Assembly: GCF_017942085.1 (NCBI RefSeq)
Contig: NZ_JAGKSP010000023.1
Coordinates: 1-60,060, forward strand
DNA length: 60,060 nucleotides
Source: Paenibacillus lignilyticus
GTDB taxonomy: Bacteria > Bacillota > Bacilli > Paenibacillales > Paenibacillaceae
Reading direction: 5' to 3'
Position 1 is the first letter of the stretch. Each line of letters opens with the position of its first letter. Shown here one piece after another: positions 1-7,774 of the stretch. Under the pieces are notes generated by a model. It was not told the origin of the DNA. It searched no databases and worked only from the letters and a program-made list of their open reading frames with translations. The position numbers and the translations under genes are program-made.

Positions 1-402
1 AGGAACTGCGAGGCATGCCACACGAAAGGTAGTAGCTGAGACTGTGACCAGCTCATCCAGGGCACGCCCAGTACCACAGCAGCGTGCGCGCTCACGACTG
101 GCGCTCCACCCGCGCCAAGCGCCACCGCAGCATCGGCAGCGTCCAACGCCCCACCCGCGCCGAGCGCGCATGCTGCTTCCCCCGCGCCAAGCGCCACTGC
201 GGCATCCGCGGCATCCAGCTTCTCACCCGCGCCAAGCGCCAACGCGGCATCGGCAGCGTCCAACGCTCCACCTGCGCCAAGCGTTTGCGCCACCGCGGCC
301 GCACCCGCGTCTAGCGCACCCACGGCCGCACCCGCCACCGTCGCCCCATCCTGGGGCCTCAGCCCCGCACAAAAGGCGGCCGCCGAAGCTGCCCTGAACT
401 TC
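1..402 (+). pseudogene. comFA: 5' part of comFA (partial), interrupted by in-frame TGA
   Basis: This stretch is in the same frame as the helicase that begins at 403. Codons 1-36 read RNCEACHTKGSS, then TGA at 37-39, then DCDQLIQG. In ComFA proteins the second half of the four-cysteine zinc finger has exactly this look (CxxC followed by a few residues, a Gly and a basic patch), so the stop sits where an Arg codon would be expected (CGA to TGA is one transition). After it comes an Ala/Pro/Ser-rich linker, and the frame stays open into the helicase. There is no ATG, GTG or TTG in this frame between the stop and 403. Either the gene is a recent pseudogene or the TGA is a sequencing error. The true 5' end lies outside the window. 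Confidence 0.6.
109..285 (+). repeat. 45-nt tandem repeats coding an Ala/Pro/Ser linker
   Basis: The 12-mer CCCGCGCCAAGC (or a one-base variant) recurs at 109, 154, 181, 226 and 271, so the spacing is 45, 27, 45 and 45 nt. In the comFA frame each full unit encodes the 15-residue block PAPSATAASAASNAP with small changes. B. subtilis ComFA has no such linker between zinc finger and helicase, so this looks like a local expansion. Confidence 0.75.
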
Positions 403-1416
403 ATGGCGGCCAGCCATCCCCGCCAATCCGCGCCGCGCAGATTTCTGCTATGGGCAGTCACCGGAGCGGGCAAAACGGAGATGATCTTCCCGCTTATCGA
501 TTCCTGTCTGCAGCGCCAGGGCCGCGCACTCTTAGCGACGCCGCGAAGAGACGTCGTGCTGGAGCTGGACCCGCGTATCCGCAAGGCGTTTCCGGCAGCA
601 ACGGTAGTAACGCTATACGGAGGCAGTGAACAGCGATGGGAGCAAGGTGAGATCACGCTGGCTACAACGCATCAATTATTCCGTTTTTACCAAGGGTTCG
701 ATTTCGTTGTTATCGATGAGATCGATGCTTTTCCTTTTCACAATGACGCTATGCTGCACTACGCCGCGGACAATGTTTGCAAGCAGAATGGCGTAAACAT
801 CCTGCTGTCCGCTACGCCTCCGGCAGAGCTCAGAAGGGCAGCGAGGCTGGGCAGACTCGAGCATGTGCGCGTACCGGTTCGATTCCACCGGCATCCGCTT
901 CCTGTGCCGATTCAATGCCAAATCCCGACCGTACGCAACATCCTGGACAAGCGCTTCCTACCACGTCATCTTCTAAAGACGCTCGGGCAGTCCATCGACC
1001 GGGGCGCTCAACTCTTCGTATTTGCCCAGCAAATTCGAGATGTTGAACCGCTGGTTGAGCGTCTCCGAAACGCTTTTCCCTCGATTGTCGTGGAGGGGAC
1101 ATCCTCCAAGGATCCGGCTCGCGCCGACAAAGTAACCCGATTCCGCGATCGCAGCATCCGCCTGCTCGTAACTACTACGATTCTCGAGAGAGGAGTTACG
1201 GTTCCCAAGAGCGATGTATTTATCCTCGATGCGGACGGTAAGCTCTTTGACGATGCGTCTCTCATTCAGATGGCGGGCAGAGCCGGACGATCCAAGGATG
1301 ACCCGGCCGGACGGGTTTATTTCTACGGCTCATCCCGTACGCGCGCACAGCAATCCGCCATTCGTCAAATCAAAAGCATGAATCGAATCGCCCGCCGAAG
1401 CGGATATCTTTTATAA
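403..1416 (+). CDS. comFA: ComFA DNA helicase/translocase core (gene interrupted upstream)
   Basis: ComFA is the membrane-associated superfamily 2 ATPase that helps pull single-stranded DNA into competent cells. The 337 residues from the only usable ATG hold an intact motor: Walker A TGAGKTE near residue 20, the DEID box in VVIDEIDAFPF near 105, the SATPP motif III, and the C-terminal motifs TTILERGVTVP and QMAGRAGR. All align well with B. subtilis ComFA as I know it. No Shine-Dalgarno precedes ATG 403, and the start falls just before Walker A, so this is probably the tail of a longer protein whose zinc finger is broken by TGA 37-39. The comFC gene follows 127 bp downstream; comFB is absent. 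Confidence 0.8.
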   Translation: MAASHPRQSAPRRFLLWAVTGAGKTEMIFPLIDSCLQRQGRALLATPRRDVVLELDPRIRKAFPAATVVTLYGGSEQRWEQGEITLATTHQLFRFYQGFDFVVIDEIDAFPFHNDAMLHYAADNVCKQNGVNILLSATPPAELRRAARLGRLEHVRVPVRFHRHPLPVPIQCQIPTVRNILDKRFLPRHLLKTLGQSIDRGAQLFVFAQQIRDVEPLVERLRNAFPSIVVEGTSSKDPARADKVTRFRDRSIRLLVTTTILERGVTVPKSDVFILDADGKLFDDASLIQMAGRAGRSKDDPAGRVYFYGSSRTRAQQSAIRQIKSMNRIARRSGYLL

Positions 1417-1543
1417 TTGGCCATCCCTTACCTGCGACGTTCATCCCAGAAAGGCGTGACACACCATACTCACAACTCCTCTTTCAACGATCTGGCGTAA
1501 GTTTCATCACCTTTTCCAAAATACATCCCAGACAACCACGACA

Positions 1544-2311
1544 ATGCTCTCACCTAAATCCCCGGCTTGCGTTATTTGCGGGATGCTAAGCGATCGGTCG
1601 CCGAGACATGCCGAATTCCCGGAGCTGTGCAGGCATTGTTTTGGTCAAATCCCTTGGATTACACGTATTTATTGTGCAGTTTGCGGCAGGCCGGAAGGGT
1701 GCCCGGATTGCACCCGCCGCCAAGAAGCAGGGTTCATTTGCAATCGTTCAGCGGTACATTACGATCCTGTCATTCGGCAGTGGCTAGCTCTCTACAAATA
1801 CCGCGGTCATGAAGGGCTTGCTCCCATACTTGGAAAAATGTTGATTCCTGCCTATCGCGGCATGATCGCACAACAGTCTGCCGGCAGCCAAACCGCATTC
1901 CGTTTCGATGCCGTTATCCCGGTCCCGGTAAGCGACGAACGGCTGCAGGAGCGGGGCTTTAATCAAGCTGAACGACTTGCTTCCTACCTTGCAGAACATG
2001 AACATCTAACGGTATATGATATTTTGCAGCGTACCAGGCACAGCGATAAGCAAAGCTTCAAAACTAGACTTGCGAGACTGCGAGATACCAAACAGCTTTT
2101 TGCCGCGGACCTAGATGCTACTGCGGAGATGCTTGATACACTAAATCTCAACTCTCTACACCAACCTCTAATCAAGCTGCTGGTAATAGATGACATTTAC
2201 ACCACCGGCAGTACGGCGAACTCCTGCGCACTGGCGTTAACAGAAGGGATAGGGCAGCTCGCACCTCAAATAAATGCTCAAATATTCATTCTCACACTGG
2301 CTCGTTCCTAG
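1544..2311 (+). CDS. comFC: ComF family phosphoribosyltransferase-like competence protein
   Basis: ComFC is a soluble protein needed for DNA uptake; its family joins an N-terminal zinc-binding part to a phosphoribosyltransferase (PRT) fold. Here there are CxxC pairs at CVIC, CRHC, CAVC and CPDC in the first 65 residues, and a PRT signature near the end, LLVIDDIYTTGSTANSC, with the two acidic residues that bind PRPP in active PRTs. The RGFNQAE motif typical of ComF is also present. Length 255 aa is usual. I see no good Shine-Dalgarno before ATG 1544, so the start is less certain than the frame. The gene stands between comFA and the flagellar genes, as in Bacillus. Confidence 0.9.
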   Translation: MLSPKSPACVICGMLSDRSPRHAEFPELCRHCFGQIPWITRIYCAVCGRPEGCPDCTRRQEAGFICNRSAVHYDPVIRQWLALYKYRGHEGLAPILGKMLIPAYRGMIAQQSAGSQTAFRFDAVIPVPVSDERLQERGFNQAERLASYLAEHEHLTVYDILQRTRHSDKQSFKTRLARLRDTKQLFAADLDATAEMLDTLNLNSLHQPLIKLLVIDDIYTTGSTANSCALALTEGIGQLAPQINAQIFILTLARS

Positions 2312-2415
2312 CAGATTCGCCTCTATGTTTTGCCTATCAAATATTTGATGAATTTTGTCTGCTTTTGAGTTAATATGGAGTCACAAGTGGCTAGACTCGA
2401 AGGGAGCAGTGAAAG

Positions 2416-2832
2416 ATGGATCTTGGAAATTGTCCTCGCTGCGGGAAACTGTATGCTAAGAACTTCCGCGATGTTTGTCCGAATTGCATCAAGCAGATAG
2501 ATAATGAATATACGGTTTGCTCAGATTATCTGCGTAAGAATAAAGGCACGACCATCAACGAACTTTCAGACGCGACGAGTGTATCCATAAAACAAATCAC
2601 GAAGTTTATTCGCGAGGGCAGAATTTCGCTGGTGGGTGCTCCGAATTTGATGTATCCGTGCGAGATGTGCGGCATACTCATTCGAGAGAATAACAAATGC
2701 GACAGCTGTAGAGCTAAGCTGCTGAAGGAAGTCAGCAAAGCCAAACATGAAATTGCCAGCAGATCCGAAGAAGAGGTCGTGAAAGCGCCAACCTCCGCAG
2801 CCTCAGCTTATCGCAACTTAGAGCGTGGCTGA
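2416..2832 (+). CDS. yvyF: Flagellar operon protein YvyF (TIGR03826-type)
   Basis: This 138-aa protein starts at ATG 2416 behind a clear Shine-Dalgarno (GAAGGGAG). It has an N-terminal zinc ribbon (CPRCG...CPNC), a helix-turn-helix-like middle (TINELSDATSVSIKQITKFI, like MerR/phage excisionase readers) and a second pair of CxxC motifs (CEMC...CDSC). The order comFC-yvyF-flgM matches B. subtilis, where YvyF is a flagellar-regulon protein reported to act with FlgM in regulation. I infer a regulatory role here; the sequence alone shows zinc sites and a possible DNA-binding segment. Confidence 0.85.
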   Translation: MDLGNCPRCGKLYAKNFRDVCPNCIKQIDNEYTVCSDYLRKNKGTTINELSDATSVSIKQITKFIREGRISLVGAPNLMYPCEMCGILIRENNKCDSCRAKLLKEVSKAKHEIASRSEEEVVKAPTSAASAYRNLERG

Positions 2833-2864
2833 GACTGGTAATTTAGCCGAGTTTTTATAATCTC

Positions 2865-2891
2865 TAAATATTTATACCCATTTGCCGATAA
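2865..2891 (+). promoter_or_regulatory. Sigma-D promoter for flgM
   Basis: TAAA at 2865-2868 is followed after exactly 15 nt by GCCGATAA at 2884-2891, which matches the sigma-D consensus TAAA-N15-GCCGATAT except for the last base. The -10 element is also the left arm of the terminator hairpin of yvyF, so transcripts starting about 2898 would lack that arm. Confidence 0.8.
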
Positions 2892-2920
2892 TACTCTTAT
2901 ACAGAGTCATCGGCTTTTTT
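2884..2920 (+). terminator. Rho-independent terminator after yvyF
   Basis: GCCGAT (2884-2889) pairs with ATCGGC (2909-2914) and, further in, ACTCT (2893-2897) pairs with AGAGT (2903-2907); the loop is TATAC. Six T residues follow directly (2915-2920). The 5' arm overlaps the sigma-D -10 box. Confidence 0.8.
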
Positions 2921-2939
2921 AATTGTTGGAGGGATTATG

Positions 2940-3206
2940 ATGAAGATAAATCAATCGCACCGGATCAATGCAGTAAATCCGTACCAGAAGCAAAACGAGC
3001 AGCAGGCAAATGCGCTTGATCGTAAACGGAAAACGGATAAAGTGCAAATATCCGCCGAAGCACAGGAGATGCTCTCATCCAGCCGAGTTAATGACACGGA
3101 CCGCGCTAAGCTGATTGATGATCTTAAACAATCCGTAAGCACCGGAAGCTATCATGTGGAATCGGGCAAAATCGCAGAGAAGCTGCTTCCTTTTCTTAAA
3201 AACTAA
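2940..3206 (+). CDS. flgM: Anti-sigma-D (sigma-28) factor FlgM
   Basis: FlgM binds and silences sigma-D until the hook is finished. The 88-residue protein has the family's disordered N-terminus and a C-terminal sigma-binding part with DKVQISAEAQEM, DRAKLIDDLKQSV and SGKIAEKLLPFL, all typical of FlgM. Two adjacent ATGs are possible (2937 and 2940); GGAGGG at 2928-2933 is spaced best for 2940. It is preceded by a sigma-D promoter and followed 21 bp later by flgN, as in Bacillus, so sigma-D appears to drive its own inhibitor. Confidence 0.92.
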   Translation: MKINQSHRINAVNPYQKQNEQQANALDRKRKTDKVQISAEAQEMLSSSRVNDTDRAKLIDDLKQSVSTGSYHVESGKIAEKLLPFLKN

Positions 3207-3227
3207 CAACAAGACAGGTGAATCCTT

Positions 3228-3728
3228 GTGATCGTGGAGACAATTATCGCAACGCTTGAGCAGCAGGCAGGCGTATACCGAGAGCTGCTGGCCTTGGCCA
3301 ATGAGAAGACGCCGTATCTTGTCCACAATCAAGTGGAGAAGCTGAACGCTATTCTTCAGAAAGAACGGAAGCTGCTGAAGATGGCTGAGGAATTGGAGCA
3401 GCAGCGGATGAGGTTTTCCGGACAATACTTCTCGGGTATTGGAATGCTTCGTTACAAAGGCGGCAAAATCAGCGAGATGATACGGACGGTCACAGCATCT
3501 CAAGATAAGAAGAAACTAACTGAACTTCATGAGGAACTTACCGCGCTGCTTGATGAGCTGCAGAAGGTCAGCCAGCTGAACCAGCAGCTCATCGAACAGT
3601 CGCTGAAGTTCATTGATTATTCCATAGATTTGTTGGTCGAGGATCCGAACGGCGATGTTACGTACCAGCATCCGCTTAGTCCCGGATACGGCAATCCCCG
3701 CAACGGCTTATTTGATACAAGAGGATAG
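3228..3728 (+). CDS. flgN: FlgN-family export chaperone for hook-associated proteins
   Basis: FlgN keeps FlgK and FlgL soluble and delivers them to the flagellar export gate. The 166-aa protein is almost entirely helical: heptad-like stretches run from residue 10 to 70 and again from 95 to 140, with many Glu, Lys, Leu and Gln residues. Identification rests on this pattern, the length and the position directly before flgK. The start is GTG 3228 with a weak AGACAGG upstream. Confidence 0.85.
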   Translation: MIVETIIATLEQQAGVYRELLALANEKTPYLVHNQVEKLNAILQKERKLLKMAEELEQQRMRFSGQYFSGIGMLRYKGGKISEMIRTVTASQDKKKLTELHEELTALLDELQKVSQLNQQLIEQSLKFIDYSIDLLVEDPNGDVTYQHPLSPGYGNPRNGLFDTRG

Positions 3729-3743
3729 GGAGGCAACCCTGTA

Positions 3744-5324
3744 ATGAGTTCTACATTCCATGGCATTGAAACAGCCAAGCGGAGTTTGTTCACGCAGACG
3801 GCTGCATTAAATACAACCGGTCATAATATCTCGAATGCCAATACGGCAGGGTACTCCAGGCAAGTAGTGAATATGCAAGCTTCCAGACCTATGGAATACC
3901 CGGGCATTAGCAGATCCAACGTACCCGGACAATTGGGAACAGGCGTAGAATTCTCGTCCATTACTCGTGTTCGTCAGTCCTTCCTGGATGATCAATTCCG
4001 GAACGAGAACAAGTCATTGGGCAACTGGGAGATCCAAGCTGACACGCTCAACAAGCTGCAGAGTATTGTAAACGAGCCTTCAGATTCCGGTATTCGTACC
4101 GTGCTCGACAACTTCTGGAAGTCGTGGTCCGATCTAAGCAAAGATCCGGAGAATGTGACGGGTCGGAAGATTGTGCGCGAGAGTGCGATCGCATTAACGG
4201 ATGCCTTCAATCAAACGAGCAAACAGCTGCGAGATTTAAGTACGGATTTATCCAATAACATTGGGGTAAAAGTCAATGAAATCAACTCTATCATAACTAC
4301 GATTTCGAATTTGAATACAGAGATTTCACGGGTTGAAGGATTAGGCAACGACGCTAACGATCTAAGAGATCAGCGGGATCTGCTAACCGACAACTTGTCC
4401 AAAATCGTAAATATTAACGTGGTGAATACAGGTGCTGGCTATGATATCTCGATCGGCGGCATGAACCTGACAACAGGCGGAACCGCTACACCGACCTCAG
4501 TGGATGCGCTCACGGCAGCTTTTGGCACAGGCGATGGATCCGGCGACTTGAATAGCGGCGAAGTATTCGGGATGTTCGTGGCGAAAAATAAGTATGTGGC
4601 GGATTATCAGAATCAACTGAACGTACTGGCGAACAGTATTGCAAACGGTGAGATTACCATTACCATTCCGGCGGGCTCGATGCTTCCTGACGGAACGACA
4701 TTGAAGACGCCGGATGGAAACAGTTTGACATTCGCGGGCTCGAATCGCTTGCTGACACAGGATACTACGGTAATCGTTAATGGACTTAACGGTCTTCATA
4801 AATTAGGGTACACCTTTGACACCCCTGCCAAGACAGGTGATGATTTCTTTACCTCTGCATCAGGCGACATTACGGCTGATAGTATCCGCTTGAATCCTAC
4901 GATTGCTGCTGATGCCAGCTTAATCGCAACATCGCTGCGGACTACCGGAACCGGAGGTAGTGAGATTGCAGTTAAAGGTAACAACACACTTGCCGTACTC
5001 TTATCGAATATCAAAGATTCTAAGTTTTCATTTACGACAACAGACGGCGGCGTAACAACCGGAAGCATCGATGATTATTTCAGAGCCATTGTCGGGCAGC
5101 TTGGGGTTCAAGGACAAGAGGCGCAGCGGCAGCTTAACAATCAGCAAGTGCTTGCTGAGCAAGTAGACTCCAGCCGGCAAGCGGTCAGCGGCGTTTCGAT
5201 CGATGAAGAAATGTCTAATATGATTAAGTTTCAACATGCCTATGGCGCGGCGGCTCGGTTCATGACGGCCTATGATGAGATTTTAGAGAAGCTCATTAAC
5301 GGTACGGGTACGGTAGGACGGTAA
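3744..5324 (+). CDS. flgK: Flagellar hook-associated protein 1 (FlgK)
   Basis: FlgK forms the first ring at the hook-filament junction. The 526 residues open with the rod/hook family motif (GIETAKRSLFTQTAALNTTG followed by HNISNANTAGYSRQ) and close with a typical C-terminal helix (SGVSIDEEMSNMIKFQHAYGAAARFM...ILEKLINGTG). The middle, about residues 200-430, is a Gly/Thr-rich variable domain, common in this family. It starts at ATG 3744, 15 bp after flgN, and flgL follows 24 bp later, so all are probably co-transcribed from the flgM promoter. Confidence 0.96.
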   Translation: MSSTFHGIETAKRSLFTQTAALNTTGHNISNANTAGYSRQVVNMQASRPMEYPGISRSNVPGQLGTGVEFSSITRVRQSFLDDQFRNENKSLGNWEIQADTLNKLQSIVNEPSDSGIRTVLDNFWKSWSDLSKDPENVTGRKIVRESAIALTDAFNQTSKQLRDLSTDLSNNIGVKVNEINSIITTISNLNTEISRVEGLGNDANDLRDQRDLLTDNLSKIVNINVVNTGAGYDISIGGMNLTTGGTATPTSVDALTAAFGTGDGSGDLNSGEVFGMFVAKNKYVADYQNQLNVLANSIANGEITITIPAGSMLPDGTTLKTPDGNSLTFAGSNRLLTQDTTVIVNGLNGLHKLGYTFDTPAKTGDDFFTSASGDITADSIRLNPTIAADASLIATSLRTTGTGGSEIAVKGNNTLAVLLSNIKDSKFSFTTTDGGVTTGSIDDYFRAIVGQLGVQGQEAQRQLNNQQVLAEQVDSSRQAVSGVSIDEEMSNMIKFQHAYGAAARFMTAYDEILEKLINGTGTVGR

Positions 5325-5348
5325 TATCTAAGATAGGTGGGGATGAAG

Positions 5349-6269
5349 GTGTCTTTAAGAATTACGCAAAGCATGATGCATTCGCAGTTGCTTAGAAACG
5401 TGAATAATAACTTAAACCGTATGGACAAGCATCAGAATATGCTTTCCACAGGTCGTAAGATAAATGCTCCATCCGATGATCCGGTCGGTATTACCTATGC
5501 CCTCCGATATCGCAGCGAGCTTTCGGCGAATGAACAGTATCAGAAGAACATAGATTCGGCCAAGTCCTTCGTGGATCATACGGATACGGTCCTGTCCCAA
5601 CTGACCGATATTATGCAGCGCGCCAATGAATTGACTGTTCAAGGGGCAAATGGTGCTAACCCTCAATCTGCGTTGGACGCAATTGCGGAAGAGATGGGCC
5701 AGCTCTACCAACAAGCGGTTTCTCTTGGCAATGACAGGCTGAACGGCAAAGCTATTTTCAATGGACAATTTACGGACAAGGATCCTTATACAGTAGCCGG
5801 GGCTCAAACGGAGCAAGCGGATACACAAGCCATTATGTATCAATTCGCGGCCGGTGTTACGATCCCGATTAATGTGACGGGCGATGCGGTGTTTGGTGCA
5901 GCTAATCCGGAACCGCCGGCGGATCCTACTACGCCGGATAATCTATTCACGGTACTAGGCGGTCTCCAAACAGCATTCTCTGCCGGGGATCAGAAGCAAG
6001 TGCAGAACTTATTAGGACAATTAGGCAGCCGAATGGACAAAATTTTGAATGTCCGTGCAGAGGTTGGCGCAAGATCGAACCGGATTGATTTGATGGATGC
6101 ACGTATTAAGGATCTCGACGTGAACCTGACAGAGCTGGATTCCAAAATCGAAGATGCGGATATGGCCGAGATTATTACGAAGCTGCAGGAAGATCAGAAC
6201 GTGTATCAAGCTTCCTTGTCCATCGGAGCGAAAATCATCCAGCCTAGTTTATTGGATTATATAAGATAA
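5349..6269 (+). CDS. flgL: Flagellar hook-associated protein 3 (FlgL)
   Basis: FlgL is the second junction protein on which the filament starts. It has the flagellin-like N-terminus (RITQSMMHSQLLRNVNNNLN, then LSTGRKINAPSDDPVGI) and C-terminus (LTELDSKIEDADMAEIITKL, then YQASLSIGAKI). Several starts lie close together: GTG 5337, ATG 5343 and GTG 5349. I chose GTG 5349 (306 aa) because AGGTGGGG at 5335-5342 is then 6 nt away and the protein begins like known FlgL proteins. Confidence 0.94.
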   Translation: MSLRITQSMMHSQLLRNVNNNLNRMDKHQNMLSTGRKINAPSDDPVGITYALRYRSELSANEQYQKNIDSAKSFVDHTDTVLSQLTDIMQRANELTVQGANGANPQSALDAIAEEMGQLYQQAVSLGNDRLNGKAIFNGQFTDKDPYTVAGAQTEQADTQAIMYQFAAGVTIPINVTGDAVFGAANPEPPADPTTPDNLFTVLGGLQTAFSAGDQKQVQNLLGQLGSRMDKILNVRAEVGARSNRIDLMDARIKDLDVNLTELDSKIEDADMAEIITKLQEDQNVYQASLSIGAKIIQPSLLDYIR

Positions 6270-6287
6270 TCCGATTGGGGGATTGTA

Positions 6288-6860
6288 ATGGAATTTCAAT
6301 TTCCGCGCTTATCGATTCATCAAACCTATGCTCAGATCGGTATTCAAACGAACAATGCCAGCTTAGAAATGCAATCTCCGCCCGGAGACTTGTCTATCGA
6401 ACAGCCACCGGCTATAGTAGACATTCAATCACCGCGAGGTGAGCTGGAAGTGGATTCTACCGCGGCCTTTACGGCCTTGGGTACAGGACCTCATTTGGAT
6501 TGGATGAATTCGATCTACAGCCAGTACAAGAACGTCGCACTCCAAGCCATTGCGAAGATCGTAGAAGACGGTAATCGGATGGCGCAAATCTCGAATCCGA
6601 ACAATGCTTTCGCTGAGCTTGCGCGCGAGGCATTTCATCATCAGAATCGGATTGTTTACACCGGAGAGGCTTCCATCGATAATGTAAGAGTACGTTATAC
6701 GCCCCATGCGCCAATCATCAACATTGAAGCTCAGAAGCCGATTATTGAGTACACGCCGCGTAAACCGGAGACTCAGTACCATCCCGGTTCGGTAGAAGTA
6801 TACTTAAGGCAAAGAAACTCGGTTGAATTCAGCGTGGGTGAATACGACAAATATATATAA
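6288..6860 (+). CDS. yviE: DUF6470-type flagellar-locus protein (YviE-like)
   Basis: This 190-aa protein has no known activity. It is rich in Gln, Pro and Ile, with repeating short segments (IQSPRGELEVDS; two further Pro-rich strands near residues 150-175) that suggest a beta-structured protein. B. subtilis has yviE at the same place, between flgL and fliW, and the N-terminal pattern FPRLSIHQTYAQIGIQT fits that family. A predicted role in flagellar assembly is inference from position only. It starts at ATG 6288 behind TTGGGGG. Confidence 0.8.
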   Translation: MEFQFPRLSIHQTYAQIGIQTNNASLEMQSPPGDLSIEQPPAIVDIQSPRGELEVDSTAAFTALGTGPHLDWMNSIYSQYKNVALQAIAKIVEDGNRMAQISNPNNAFAELAREAFHHQNRIVYTGEASIDNVRVRYTPHAPIINIEAQKPIIEYTPRKPETQYHPGSVEVYLRQRNSVEFSVGEYDKYI

Positions 6861-6868
6861 TAATTTGA

Positions 6869-6894
6869 AATGCTATAGCGCAAGCTATAGCATT
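6869..6894 (+). other. Perfect 11-bp hairpin with GCAA tetraloop
   Basis: AATGCTATAGC (6869-6879) pairs perfectly with GCTATAGCATT (6884-6894) around a GCAA loop of the GNRA type. No T tract follows, so it is not an ordinary terminator. It lies 8 nt after the yviE stop and just ahead of the fliW Shine-Dalgarno, so it may be a stability or processing element. Confidence 0.6.
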
Positions 6895-6918
6895 ATCTGT
6901 TAGAGGAGGGTAATTATC

Positions 6919-7350
6919 ATGCTCGATTTCTTACAAGGCAAAACGTTTCAATTAAACGGAAGCATTCTAGGCTTCGAGGAATGTAACGAGTTCTCGATTA
7001 AAGTAGTGGAAGAGAACTCGCATTTTGCATACTTGCAAAGCCTGGAGCATGATTATATTTCATTTTTAGTGATCTCACCATTCACTGCCGATCAAGATTA
7101 CTCGTTTGAGATCGAGGAGAAGGATAAGAAGCTCCTTGAAATCGAAGCTCCTGAAGATGTGTGTGTGCTAACGATCGTAACGACTACAGATCCATTCACG
7201 GATTCGACCATTAATTTAATCGCGCCAATTCTATTGAATATGAAGAACGGACAAGGCAAGCAAACCGTTCTCCCCCCGTCTAGCAGATACAGCACCAAGG
7301 AACCTCTCTTCAAAGTCGTTCAATTGGAAAGCGGTGAATTATCATGCTAA
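6919..7350 (+). CDS. fliW: Flagellar assembly factor FliW
   Basis: FliW binds CsrA and relieves its block on flagellin translation; free flagellin in turn sequesters FliW. The 143 residues match the family: GSILGFEE near the N-terminus, FAYLQSLEHDYISFLVISPF in the middle, and VLTIVTTTDPF followed by NLIAPILLNMKNG. A strong Shine-Dalgarno (GAGGAGGG) precedes ATG 6919. The last 7 nt overlap the start of csrA, so the two are translationally coupled, as expected for a protein and its partner. Confidence 0.95.
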   Translation: MLDFLQGKTFQLNGSILGFEECNEFSIKVVEENSHFAYLQSLEHDYISFLVISPFTADQDYSFEIEEKDKKLLEIEAPEDVCVLTIVTTTDPFTDSTINLIAPILLNMKNGQGKQTVLPPSSRYSTKEPLFKVVQLESGELSC

Positions 7351-7595
7351 TATTGAGCCGAAAAAAAGGACAGTCGATCCTCTTAAATAATGATATTGAA
7401 ATCGTCATATCATCGATCGATGGGGACCAGGTTAAAGTGGGGATTAAAGCGCCAAGCGACGTGAACATCCTTCGCAAAGAAGTGTATGATGCCGTGCAAG
7501 AGAGCAATAAACAAGCGCTGCAGAAGCAACTGAATTTAGCGGATCTGAAGAGCTTTCAAATGCCAAATCATGCAGACAAAAAAACCAACGCCTAG
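7344..7595 (+). CDS. csrA: Translational regulator CsrA
   Basis: CsrA is a small RNA-binding dimer that recognises GGA in hairpin loops and blocks ribosome access. The sequence starts MLILSRKKGQSILLNNDIEI, followed by VISSIDGDQVKVGIKAPSDVNILRKEVY, with the conserved N-terminal strand and the RKEVY segment. At 83 aa it is slightly longer than the B. subtilis protein because of a short basic tail. It overlaps fliW by 7 nt, is followed by a strong terminator, and its presumed target, the hag leader, is the next transcript. Confidence 0.97.
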   Translation: MLILSRKKGQSILLNNDIEIVISSIDGDQVKVGIKAPSDVNILRKEVYDAVQESNKQALQKQLNLADLKSFQMPNHADKKTNA

Positions 7596-7613
7596 ACGGC
7601 ATTGGTTTTTTTG
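7577..7613 (+). terminator. Terminator after csrA
   Basis: A-rich AAAAAAACCAACGCC pairs across a short loop with GGCATTGGTTTTTTT; the stem core is ACCAAYGCC/GGCATTGGT, with T residues directly after it. It separates the flgM-csrA unit from hag. Confidence 0.8.
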
Positions 7614-7687
7614 TTGAATTAACCGCAAGTCTAAGCGAGGTTTTACGGTATTTTTTGTCGTTTTTTTGGTTTTTGCGGATTTTGCTA

Positions 7688-7715
7688 TAAAGAAACGGAA
7701 AGTGAACGTCGATAT
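7688..7715 (+). promoter_or_regulatory. Sigma-D promoter for flagellin
   Basis: TAAA (7688-7691) and GTCGATAT (7708-7715; one mismatch to GCCGATAT) are 16 nt apart. The predicted start near 7722 leaves a leader of about 100 nt before the hag ATG. Confidence 0.8.
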
Positions 7716-7727
7716 ATTCATTAGTCG

Positions 7728-7766
7728 CTGTTTCGCAGCATGGCGGCCGACCTGATTGCGAAACAG
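7728..7766 (+). promoter_or_regulatory. Upstream stem-loop in the hag leader
   Basis: CTGTTTCGCA (7728-7737) is a perfect inverted repeat of TGCGAAACAG (7757-7766) with a 19-nt loop. It would form at the very 5' end of the sigma-D transcript and may protect the abundant flagellin mRNA from decay; that role is inference. Confidence 0.6.
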
Positions 7767-7774
7767 ACATAAGG

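Noticed and set aside
37..39. TGA as selenocysteine or programmed readthrough
   Set aside because: No SECIS-like hairpin or recoding context is visible after it, and the expected residue is Arg rather than Cys.
109..285. CRISPR-like array
   Set aside because: Repeats are coding, 45 nt apart, in frame with comFA, and no unique spacers separate them.
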